A stretch of DNA of 64,000 nucleotides, from NCBI GenBank assembly GCA_034687125.1, contig JAQGBZ010000022.1, positions 186,001-250,000 of the forward strand. The letters are read 5' to 3'. Each line of letters starts with the position of its first letter. Positions within the stretch are counted from its first letter, which is position 1. Made by a program: the position numbers and the translations under genes. Below the pieces are notes generated by a model, which had not been told where the DNA came from, searched no databases, and saw nothing but the letters and a program-made list of their open reading frames with translations. Of this stretch, positions 26,913-37,730 are shown one piece after another. The DNA is from Neelides folsomi. Taxonomy: Eukaryota; Arthropoda; Collembola; Neelipleona; Neelidae.

Positions 26913-28311
26913 GTGGTTTAATATTTTTGGTTATCTATTTGTCTATCTATTTAAACAATTTTTTATAATATTTATTATTAGTTCAATTGAATAACATTTA
27001 CGATTAAGTGTTTGGTACCTGTAATTTAAAAATGACCACGAATCATAAAAAATTTATTTGGAGCTTCGAACGAATTTCCATGTATGATTGAGCACAGGAA
27101 ATATGTATGATAGATAACGATGTTATACGGTAAATCTACGTAAAAAAATAAAATTTACATAGAGTATACGGTATACTTTATACCTACTACAGATATGTCA
27201 ACGAATACATGAGTACATGTGTATGAAGGCCATCAGTGTTTGCGGTCGCAACGGAAGTATGTTTAGGTTCTAAATAGGACTCGCAGTTTCCGCTTCATCT
27301 CATATTTAATGTATCGTTCCATCTATTTTATATCATTCAGCCTACTTCGCTTGACAGGTATTTATGAGAAAATTAAAACCTAAAGCCGTCATAAAGTAAA
27401 CACTACGAACGTGTGTGAAGTTGAAGTTTGTTATTCCTGGCTATTAAATATAATTAATTAATTTTCATTTACTTCTAACTAACGATAAACGATAAGTGTC
27501 GTGAAAATATAGAAGCACGCGAAGGCGAAAAATGCTCATATCATTAGGTATATTACACATGATAATACCTATAATATGTTATCTACATATTTGTACATTC
27601 AACAGTTAGTATCGACCAATTAGTGAAATAGAAATTATCATACAAAGATATTAAAGAGTTCCAATAAAACCAAAAAGCTTTAAAATGTTTACAATAAAAG
27701 CCATAACCATCAATAAACCATAAAAAAGTACAAATATTGAAAATCCACCTATAGATAAATAATTAAAAATAATTTTTTATCATAATTCATAATGCAACTT
27801 AACTAAAATGTTTAAACATTTCCCCAATACATGCGAATTGTAAAAACTGAGTCGGTTTCAAATATGCTAAACATCTTGAGGAATAGGCAATAATAACAAA
27901 ACCAGCGCAAATGTTTATAATTAAAAAGCTTCGTTTATACTGATACTTTGGAATTTGGAGCTTCGTTCATTTGAATAAGCATGGCTATTAAGCATACATT
28001 TGCACAATTATAATATAACAGATGTGTGCTTCTCACGATATTTTCTCACCGCCCAACTCCTCCTCTGACAGTGAGATGCTCTTTTTCCATTATACGAAAA
28101 CCATAATAGAACTTGTTTCATCTTCCCATTTTCTCCTATCCATTTCGCATATTGTATCTACATGTTATGAACCGTGAAACTGGAGACTGAACGAAAGGCA
28201 TATTGTTACAACACGACTCTCCACATTTGTAGTTTATCTCTTGAGAATAATATAAGCGGAAAAGCATGTGATGCTAATGATTTTATCTCGTGAAGGTTCG
28301 GAAAGGATGTG
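26913..28311. other. Non-coding spacer or first intron
   Basis: AT-rich sequence between SEH1 and the first certain exon of CIMIP2C. It would be an intron if the exon at 26830 is real. No repeats or open exons were recognised. Confidence 0.4.
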
Positions 28312-29608
28312 ATGCCGTTTCGGGAAGGTTCCGTCGTATCAACTTTTATGGCCGACTATGTTCCTCCTGCTCTTCTCCCAGGGTACATGGGTCACCTCCC
28401 TCGGATCGCCTACACGTTCGGGGACACATACGGGAACGGGAGCAGAAAATACTTTAATTCCTACCGTCATGACATCCTCACGAACACAGCCGTGAGTCTA
28501 AATCACCTTTCCCTATCCTTTCCTCATCCATTTCAAATCATTAGCGACCCAAGTTTGTCTATGGACGTCTTCCGGCCAATTTCATTCCGTGGCCCGAAGT
28601 GGCTGTGGCACAGAAAGCAATTTGCCTTGGGAAGCTCCACGAGCACACGAAGCTTCGACCCAAGAACGTCGATGAATGTCGGGAAAAAGAACTTAAATAC
28701 TTCTTAAAGGTTCCAACACATGTTTTTTTAAATAAATATTAAATGCGTATTTACATGACATGATAAATGACAAATGGGTGTATCAAATTACCAAATTCGA
28801 AAGAGGTATATTCATATAATGAACTAATGACATTTGGATTTGACAGAACTATCAGTGCCACCGTGACTATTATTTGGATAAGACGAATTCTGTACCTTAC
28901 AACGGATACTTTTGGGTAAAATTCGATTAAAATTCAAATATTGGATTTGGTAGAAAATGTCCATAAAGCAGTTTTGGTTTGATACATGAGATAACACAAA
29001 TTATTAACTCGCTGTTCTCAGCAATAAAACAAAGGCTCGGAAATGGGTCTTGGTTTTCTTATCGTTAGAAAGTCAATTTATCAGCAGTTCTAGTAAACGC
29101 TCCCCAGTTCAGATTTTGAAATGATAAAGTATAAAAAATTATAATCTTTATTATTCCTCGTAAGCCTTGAGCCTTGAACAGAATGATGACCAAACTGACA
29201 TCTGTTTTATACCCAGGTTGGCCGCCCGTATCCCACGAAATGTCCAGTGGATGAAAGGTGAGAAATTTCTCTTTCTTTGCTTTCCCAACACCGGTTCCAT
29301 AAAGAACCTGTTGTAGTAGTCCTTGACAGTGGAAATTAAACCCAGTATACTTGAATTGGTGGCATAAATAATAAACCAAGGTATTCATTTTTCATTCTCT
29401 TTGAAGGGAGTTCAAAATCCCACGGAAGGAAGACTATTGCAACCTGCCCAACTACGTTGGACCAACAATCCCTTGCAACGCCATTGGCTGCATCCAAGAT
29501 CGCGGTCTTCGGAGACCCTGGAATATCCCAATGCTCCAGAGAAGCCCCTTCCGCTGCTCAGAAGAAAAACACTCCGACCTCCCGCGCACCATCACCTTCC
29601 CAATCTGA
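28312..29608 (+). CDS. CIMIP2C: Ciliary microtubule inner protein 2C (FAM166C family)
   Basis: CIMIP2/FAM166 proteins bind inside the doublet microtubules of motile cilia and flagella. Five exons join in phase: 28312-28491, 28545-28709, 28847-28915, 29217-29257 and 29407-29608, giving 218 residues; the human protein has about 200. The N-terminal block (YVPPALLPGYMGHLPR followed by the TFGDTYGN core and RKYF) matches the family signature Y-V-P-P-x-L-x-P-G-Y-x-G-H-x-P with an F-G-x-x-Y-G motif. A later exon carries QCHRDYYLDKTNSVP, matching the human H-R-x-Y-Y-x-D-K-T. The C-terminal exon is divergent and ends about 10 bases before an AATAAA. The start ATG is the first Met of this exon; an upstream exon at 26830 is possible. 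Introns are small (53-301 bases). Confidence 0.85.
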
Positions 29609-30892
29609 ATGAATTGAGAATAAATTGGCTCCTGCAGCCTCGTAGATTTCCTTTCCCAGAAGGTTCGGGTTATTCGGGCTTTTCTGGTCCGGAGGTTAGG
29701 ATTCCTCTGCGCATCTGCCCCCTCGCCCCTCAGGTGGTGGGTTAGTGGAAGACTCCATTCCAGGTTCACGCCCAGCCGCGGCGGGGCCATGTAGTGCTTG
29801 TACTCCCGATCCGTGACCAGTGGCGGGAGAATGGGCTCAAGCCCCGCCGCCGCTTTAACCCTAACCCGCCACAAGGTACAGGAGGAAGAATGAGGCGACT
29901 CTCACGGTAATTCTTATCTTTACATTCTTCACGCCCACCTCTAAATTCCCGGATCCGGAAGAGGGCTAAAGGCCTCATTCTGAGAATCTCAACTAAGGCT
30001 TATCCTAAATTCCACGAGGATTTTTCCATCATCTCATCCACTCATTTATTCATTTCTCATACATCCATTTCATTTCATTTCCATTTCTTGAAAATATTCT
30101 TTTCTCTCTCATTTAAAAGTCTAATCATGTTTGTAGAGCTGGGTCTGGGTTTAACCGTAAAAATATTTTGCAAAAATAGTTTATTCAGTTTTTGGCAGGA
30201 AATGCATTAAACTTCACTTGGGCACGTCAAGGGGTAACCAATTATTCACAAGACTATTTTTATATTCACTTCATAAATATGCAAATATGAAAAGGGTATC
30301 GTGAAGGGATAATTTTGTATGTATGAATGTGATTATGGGAAGCTTCCATAAATGGCATGATTGAATGATTGCTAAACAGTCCATTTAGCCTGTAAGGGCG
30401 GTTCCATTTTGGTCTTCTCTGATCTGTCCTCCCATTTACACTCCAGCCCCAACTGAGTAATTAGGCAAAAGAGCAGAGTCTAATTGCCCTCTGACCCATA
30501 AAGGAAAGGCAGGTTGTTGAAAGGAGGAAAGGAGTGAAAGGGATAATTGCTGAAAGCAAATATCCCATGCATATTGAATTGAGTGTGCACATTGTGGGTG
30601 GGCGTGTGGGGGAGTTTGGGGCGAATCGGAGTCTCCATGGGAAGGAGGCGGGCGTCGAGGTCCTTCAGCTGTTCGGCCCGTGGGGAAGACCTCGGTGTGG
30701 GAATGTGGCGGGAGGGCGCGTGGGGCGCCCTACGCCTGTGCACTCCCCCGCCATCGATCCGCCGAGGAGATGCCTCCACACTCCCCCACAAACAATCAAC
30801 AGCGATATATTAAAAAGGCTGCATGGGTTGACGAGGGTCGGATTACCACGGCGGTGGCCAACATCTCACTGTCACCTCATGTTTCCCTCCAG
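29609..30892. other. Spacer and 5' region of the RGS gene, with GC-rich blocks
   Basis: Two GC-rich blocks (about 29640-29880 and 30590-30790) are separated by AT-rich sequence. Several frames are open across both strands and none resembles a known protein. Because the RGS start codon directly follows a splice acceptor, a leader exon and promoter of that gene probably lie here; the GC-rich block at 30590-30790 is the likeliest place. Confidence 0.4.
29619..29624 (+). terminator. Possible poly(A) signal after CIMIP2C
   Basis: AATAAA lies 10 bases after the TGA of CIMIP2C. The closeness to the stop is unusual but allowed; the real 3' end was not mapped. Confidence 0.4.
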
Positions 30893-31969
30893 ATGACAAA
30901 GGAAAGCGAGAAGCGGAAGGAGCCCTCGTCTGACGGCGGGCCGGCGGAGGGCGTCCGGGGCATTAAGCCCGCATGCTGCCTCTGTTGGTGCTGCTGCTGC
31001 TCTTGCTCTTGGTGAGGCTCCTCGATTTCCTCCACACCCAGCCGCAACTTCCTCCTTGATAACTCTCCCACAATGTCCCGTTACAGCCTAGGAATCCCGC
31101 GGCGACCAGAGGAGGTCAAGGGAGAAGGAAAGGAATCCTCATCGTCTGAGCCGCCCTTTGACGCCGACTCTCCGTGAGAATCTTTTGCCCCCTTTGTTTC
31201 CGTTCTCATCAGTGTGTTCCGCAGGGCTGGACTGGAAGAGATACGCGCCTGGGGTGAGTCCTTCGATAAGCTCATGAGGAACAGTGCTGGCCGGAAGGTT
31301 TTCCGGGAGTTTCTCAAATGCGAGTACAGCGAGGAAAATATCCTCTTTTGGCTCGCTTGCGAGGATCTCAAGAAGGAGTCGAGACCGGACATCGTCGAGG
31401 AGAAAGCACGTCTTATCTACGAAGACTACATCTCCATTCTATCCCCCAAGGAGGTACTTCATCCATGTTCAACTTCAAACATTTTCTACCTGAACCTAAT
31501 TTCCTGCCTAATCTATTCCAAACTTTGTTAAATATTAAAATACGGGTCTTTTAAGTCTTCACGAGGAAATTTAAACTTTTTAGACATGCCAAACTTATTA
31601 ATTAATCCAATATTATACATTGTAGTTCGGAAATATTTTATTCAGTCGTTAATTCTTTCGCAAACTTTTTAAAGATCGGCTATAATATAGGATACACTAT
31701 ACACCATTCACTTGAGTCTGAATTTTGAACGGATTTTATAGGTGAGCTTGGACAGTCGAGTCCGGGAGGTGGTCAATCAAAATATGGTGGATCCGTCTCC
31801 ATCGACGTTCGATGAAGCTCAGATGCAGATTTATACTCTCATGCACCGGGACTCTTATCCCCGCTTTGTTAACTCACCACTGTACAAGAAAATGGCCCAG
31901 CTGAGTACTCATCGAGGGTCAACCGCCTCCGCCCCTCCCTCTCGTAAGGAATCCCTCGCTCCGACGTGA
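30893..31969 (+). CDS. RGS protein of the RZ type (RGS17/19/20-like) with cysteine string
   Basis: RGS proteins speed GTP hydrolysis by G-alpha subunits and shorten receptor signals; the RZ group acts on Gi/Gz and is held at membranes by palmitoylated cysteines. Four exons join in phase: 30893-31011, 31087-31173, 31213-31453 and 31742-31969, giving 224 residues (RGS17, 19 and 20 are about 210-240). Residues 28-40 form the cysteine string (CCLCWCCCCSCSC, split by the first intron). The RGS box follows from about residue 80, with FDKLMRNSAGRKVFREFL, EENILFWLACEDLKKE, EEKARLIYEDYISILSPKE and MHRDSYPRFVNS. The ATG sits immediately after an acceptor (CCTCCAG), so translation probably starts in the second transcript exon. 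The second intron would be only 39 bases. Confidence 0.93.
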
Positions 31970-32467
31970 GGACTCCCGCCACCTGCTCACTCCGCCCGTC
32001 TGCCCACTCGACGACGACCCGCTCTGCTGGCACCGCTTCTCCCAACATCCGGAACGCGGTTCCTTCGCGCAATTTTTGGTGGCTCTATCTGTATCGGGAA
32101 GCGGTCCACGAGACCGTCACCGGGCGGGCGGACACGGCGACCAGCCGGGACATGAACAGGGCTCTAAGAAATTTTAACATGTACTAATGAACTTGGATGA
32201 GAGTAGTAGTGCGGACTCGTGAGGCTCATGGGTGGACTGCGACGAGTCTCCCTGGGCCCACCAACGTGTAATTCCATTTCGTTCAAGTGTGCGAGACTTT
32301 CTTCATGTGATTTCCTACTTCGAATTCAACTCCATTGTATATGAAAGTGCCGTATTGCCAAAGTGTATTAACAGGTTTAGACGTAAGGTAGCCTTTACAA
32401 TCATTCTGTTGTATTCCTCTACCATCTGTCTGAATTACCATTTAGCGACATTCTTCTTTAATTGAGT

Positions 32468-32473
32468 AATAAA
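32468..32473 (+). terminator. Possible poly(A) signal of the RGS gene
   Basis: AATAAA about 500 bases after the RGS stop codon, where sequence turns from GC-richer 3' UTR to AT-rich spacer. Confidence 0.4.
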
Positions 32474-33202
32474 AGGTCCCCAACTTCTTCTTTCATTTCA
32501 CCTCATGTTGAAGAGATTGAATCTGGGGGAGGAGCTACATGCATTATTTATCAACGTGTCGACACGATGAGTTCAAGCTACAGGTAAGGAAGCTACAGGC
32601 TCAATTTAAACCAACAACTCTCCAACTCCAACCATCAAAGGATTCATCAACTCAACCCGGATTAATACAAATCCTGTCATAGAGCATATTTTACACAAAA
32701 ACAACTAATATTGGAGATAAATAGAGGTAGGTAATACATATACTATGCTTTGTAACATGAAACCTACATAATTGAAACAAACCATTTTTGTCGAACTCTT
32801 CATAAATATTATGATTAAAATGGCATTTATTCAATTTTATATAATTTATTATCTTTATTATCAAATTTTAGGGTAATTGATACAAAATAAAATATAAGGT
32901 TTCAAATCAATTCTTAGAAAATATAATAATATTCGTACATTCAGTTACATTGTATGAATAATCCCAAACAACAATCTAACTAATAAAAGACTAGTCTATT
33001 TTTTTGAAATAAAACCCGTGTTTGAGCTTCCCACCAAAATTTCCAACGCTACAATTTTCGATTCAATTGTTATTATTGACTATAGTAAAGCAAAATACGA
33101 CTAATATATATTCTCGTTTTCATTCTTAATTTATTTAAAAAAACAATATTACTTTATACTATTAAAATATTGCAGTTATTTATTTAAAATATAAATATTC
33201 AG

Positions 33203-33208
33203 TTTATT
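33203..33208 (-). terminator. Possible poly(A) signal of the unknown minus gene
   Basis: AATAAA on the minus strand 45 bases after the TAA stop. Confidence 0.4.
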
Positions 33209-33252
33209 AAATAGGAGTTAAAATAAAATCACATTCGGTTTAAATAATTATT

Positions 33253-33961
33253 TTAATAAAATTGCATACATATGCTATACCTTCCTTCATATCCTTTGGC
33301 TTTAAAGAACGATTGATTTTTATACATTCTTGATAAATCTTTTCTTGGTTTCTGAGCGAAATTTCCTGAAAGGCTATAAAATTTATTGTTTTTAAAAGAA
33401 TGGAAATTGATTGAATGATTAATTTATTATATAATTAAATACCAATATTTTATCAATCTGTTTTCAAAGAATTCAATACTTCACCGATGTTTAATTCCAC
33501 AATTTCAATTTGGGTATGTTCTTCATTGATCGTCTCACGAGGTAATTCTGTGGATCAATTAAATTAAATACTTAAATTTGCATTTAAAATTATAATTACA
33601 ATTTATATATTTTGAGTTTAATTATATATTATTTACCTTCAAAAATATTCCCAAGCTCTGATCTATTGTCTGAACTAAAACTTGAAGTTTCTGAATCACT
33701 CCTATTTAATTTGGCATAACGCTTCATACGCTTTGAATTTGCTTCATAATCGGTCGATGACATTCCCTTTCCTTCTTCGGCCCTTTTCCTTGTATTAATT
33801 AAAAATATTTTATATTTATGACTAACAAACAATTTTATTTTATTTACTTACGGTATATTTTTAAAATTTATTATTGATAAGTTTTCGAAATCCACGTTTT
33901 CTTTAGGCTTTAATTTTTTAAATCGGATCGTATTTTGAGAATTTGGGCCGGGAAGAATTGG
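33253..33961 (-). CDS. Unrecognised four-exon gene, 5' end unresolved
   Basis: Four exons on the minus strand have good splice sites and agree in phase at all three joins: 33961-33852, 33788-33637, 33547-33485 and 33365-33253, giving at least 145 residues plus an unresolved start. The protein is basic and polar: a first block starting PILPGPNSQNTIRFKK, then KRAEEGKGMSSTDYEANS and a KRMKRYAKLNRSD stretch, a serine-rich SETSSFSSDN, and a C-terminus with QKPRKDLSRMY, FFKAKGYEGRY and a final FY. No signal peptide, membrane segment or known domain was seen. An acceptor (AAAATAG) precedes 33961, so the start exon lies upstream; ATGs at about 34078 and 33999 exist but neither joins cleanly. A basic, serine-rich composition suggests a nuclear or regulatory protein, but that is inference. 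Confidence 0.55.
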
Positions 33962-34174
33962 CTATTTTGTAAAACCTTTGTTTTTCTTTGTCAGTGTCCA
34001 TTCTGACGAAACAGCAGCCAAAATTCCGTTTAAATCAAACTTCAATAATGAAAAGGATATATATTCTTGTAAACTCATTCCCAATTACATTTAAAAACTC
34101 GATTTAAATGGGTTTGATTGGAAGAACTGTCTTGGGAGATGAAGGAGAAGTGGAATGCAGATGGCACCGCGTCA

Positions 34175-34182
34175 TGACGTCA
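34175..34182. promoter_or_regulatory. CRE-type palindrome TGACGTCA
   Basis: An exact TGACGTCA, the CREB/ATF consensus, lies about 210 bases upstream of the first placed exon of the unknown minus gene and about 100 bases upstream of an ATG at 34078. It sits in a locally GC-richer stretch (34135-34215), which fits a proximal promoter. A single 8-mer can occur by chance. Confidence 0.4.
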
Positions 34183-37100
34183 ATGAACTTGAACGTTCCG
34201 GAGAGTCTAATGCGCATGTTATATTGTTAGTTCAGCCCTTATTAATATTTCACTAATGTTTGACTCATATAATACGCATTACTTTAAGTACTTTTTCACA
34301 TATTTTGTATACTAATGTATTAGTCATTATTAAGTCACTATTAAGTGCGGATTTAAAAGTAATATTTGAGTCACATTAATTACTTATATTTCTAGTAACA
34401 TTTCAGTACACAAAATGATTTATGATTTTGGTATACATTGTTACTAATTTATTACTAATATTAAGAGATTTTTAAGGACCTTTCCCATCATTGACTTAAT
34501 TCTAACTTACATTACTATAATACGTTTGAAACATTAATTAGGGTGTTGCTTGGGATATCTTTAGAGCACAGTTAACAACTTTTCATAAAAGCACATAACT
34601 AATTATTTAATTATTTTAATTATTAATTTTATACTCTACCAAGGGTTGTAGATTAGAATATTTAGTTATTACGTATTAGTTAATTAATATACTATGCATG
34701 TTTATGAATAATATTATGTACTTAATAAATATATAAATATGTGGTATGTACAGTTATGGTACTCGTGTATGAATTTTACTTGTTAATTATATTTATAAAA
34801 TAATACTTAGAATAACAAAGGTAAATTTTTGCTTATCTACTTAGGTAATGATGTTACCTATCTCAAAGGAAAATTGTACTCTATATGAACCTACAAAAAG
34901 TTAGGTAGATAATTTAGATAATTATCTTATATTTAATATGGAAATATAGTACTGTAATAAAACTCGTTGAAGTTTATTTTGAACAAAAATACATAAATAA
35001 TAATGATAATACAATATAATTGAGAATGATATGATTTCGAACGAGAAAGTTTTATATACATAAATATGGATTATCAGTAAAACTTTTATTGAATAATAAG
35101 CATTCAGATTCAGAGTTTCGAATTTCATGATCTCAGTCAGTAGAAATTTCATAATAGTTAGGTAATACATATCATACTTAGCTTGGCATTATCATTACTT
35201 TTTTACTTTTTCGAGAATCTCGGAATCGTTTTATTATTGATCCATGATTCTTTTTATCATCATCTAATAGAATATATATAGCATTCATTAAAATTAGCTT
35301 CTGGCGTGTATGGTATGGTATAACTCAATGTTAGTTATTTCAAATTATATTTCTGTTTGGTTAACATATAATTATTATTGGTTGTAGAATAACACTTCTG
35401 AGTATTGGTATAATTAAAGCAAAAGTTATTGGAACATCATATTGGTTATCTTATATCAAAAAGCTTATCTCAAATATAAGATTTTTATTTTATGAAATAT
35501 GCATTTAAACTTTTTAACATCCTTGGATAATTAATTGCCAATTATGAATTGTCACTTCCAGTTGTTGTTGATGCCTGCGAATAATTATAATTCTTTGTAT
35601 ACAACATGAATAAATACTAACAGATCTCCAACATGCTCCAATTTTTTATTCAAAATCCATAAAGAGTTTCAAGTTTCAATCATTGTTAATAAATAGTCGA
35701 ACTGTGGTTGTAATCGACAAAAGTTGTTCCGAACGGGCGAATTGCAACAACTGTATTATTTTGCTCCTGGGGCATATAGACGTAAGTTGAGCCAACTTTC
35801 TAAACCATGGAAAGAGAATGAGGGAAAGAGGAAGGAAAGCAGCTTTCACTAACTCCCAGTTCACTCCGAAATTCCGCACAGAGAACACCCGCTCGGGATA
35901 AACCCTCCACCACAACATCTCATATTTTATATTTTAATTCGCAATTGCTAATATATTTTTGTGAAGCTTCAAGGTAAGAGCAAAAATTTTATTAAATATT
36001 TTGAGTACAGTCTTCATTCAATCCTTATAGGAAATCACAAAAGAGTTAGTTAAAGGATAATAAGAAAAAAATTGTATAATAATCCCATTAATCTTTGTCT
36101 TGGTTTATCTATCTCTATAAGTGATTCATCTTGTATTTTTTAAATTTAAACATAAAAAATCATAAAACTAATAAATCTTCAATAAAAAGATAAAACATAC
36201 TAATATTTTTATTTCGTATTCTATTTGGTTTAAGATCGTTGAAATTATTTTAATAAATTTTACATAAATTCATATTATTTATAAACTTTCTCTTATTTTC
36301 TTATTTATATTTAATGCTACAAATAAATATCTTTGTCATTAATATATACGCTATATTTTAATAATTTTTTTGTTGAATATTGAACTTAATCTATTAAATT
36401 AAATTACAAAATGAAGATCCATTATTGATAAAATATTTACATTTGATGAATAATCAAGAAATTATATTTTATAAAAATGTATTCTATTCGATAAAAAACT
36501 TTTGTTAAATTCTTAGGTTAAATATCGAGCATGGAAAATTTACCAATTTTATTGAAGAACCCATGATCTAAGGATTCACTTGATTGAGGTAAAGGAGGAC
36601 GAAGTTGACTAAAGGTAAACTTTGAAGAAATCAATCGAGTTTCATTTCCCCCGAGGCCTCAGACTCCGAGATTTCATGGGTGACGTCTGAGTCGACAGGC
36701 AACCCAAACACCTAAGAATCGAAAAGGAATGGAATTTAAATAATGATATTACCATCAAAGACTGACTTGGTGAGGAAAGTTCATCGCAATTCAGAGTAGT
36801 CATTCTCCGTGCTCGGATTACGCAAATTTCTTTGACTTGCATTTTCGCTCCTCATCACGGCTAAAATTGATTTCATGCCTCATATATTGCTGACTACCGT
36901 CACTTCCAAGAATCTCATTGAAAACGTCTATCATCTTTTAATGCTAACTTATGTACACACTTCATCGATTCCACATGCGAGGATGAGGGAATAAAGGAGA
37001 GAGAATAAAAGAAGATTCAATATTTGGTCAGTAGACCAAGAAGAAGCTCACTCTCTCCTTCTGTTACAAGTAAACTCCGATATTGAAGACAAATTGAAAG

Positions 37101-37730
37101 GAAATTGAATTTTGAACCTTCAAAAGAAGAGACAATCTCTTGGGCAGAAGTATTATCTGACATTGGCTACTTCGAATTTGCCTTTATAGGACATTTTAGT
37201 CAACCTACGAGTATTTTAAATCAATACCCACCTTTACATCATCGTAACAAGTTTTAACAACAATCTCGACAATTTAATATTAAATCAAAGTTAATTTTAA
37301 CATACGTTTTAACCATTCTCACATTTTAAATTTATACAAATTATTTGTGATCTCCATTTTATCCTAACTGATAAGGCCTAAGATAATTGTGCTAATACTC
37401 GTTTATGACTTTATATTTTCCACTATTGCTTATAGCTGTATTGTTTATAAAATTTCTGTAAAATCAAACAATTGATTTGTTCTATTGAGATAAGCTCTAT
37501 CATATAGAGATTTTGATACCTTAAAAACCAACCTTTATAATAACAATAGGGCCTACATAAACACAAGAGTTACTCGTTACATAAATACATTCAACCACTT
37601 GCAAAATTTTAATATCTTCAATTTAGGGAGATATAATATAGAGCAATAATATATCGGAAATAGACATTTACCTAGAGCTCAACACTGGTGCTTCTCGATC
37701 GAGATTTTAGTAACTGAAGCCAAAGCAATA
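34183..37730. other. AT-rich spacer upstream of TMEM65
   Basis: No coding exon was recognised. The DNA is strongly AT-rich to about 36500 and somewhat more balanced after that. The TMEM65 promoter should lie near the right end. A minus-strand frame at 35676-35918 is open but has no splice context or family resemblance. Confidence 0.5.

Larger units (their letters stand above)
31970..33252. other. Convergent spacer between RGS and the next minus-strand gene
   Basis: The first 500 bases are GC-richer and probably 3' UTR of the RGS gene; the rest is AT-rich. No coding exon was recognised in it. Confidence 0.5.

Noticed and set aside
28309-28311. GTG upstream of the CIMIP2C ATG as start
   Set aside because: Eukaryotic genes rarely start at GTG; the adjacent ATG at 28312 is sufficient and the conserved block begins after it.
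29452-29978. Long frames opposite and downstream of the last CIMIP2C exon
   Set aside because: Shadows of the real exon and of GC-rich 3' sequence; the spliced plus-strand frame explains the coding signal.
30480-30813. Three overlapping frames upstream of the RGS start
   Set aside because: GC-rich probable promoter or leader; no preferred frame and no domain.
35676-35918. 80-codon minus frame, aromatic-rich
   Set aside because: No splice context, no domain and isolated in AT-rich DNA.
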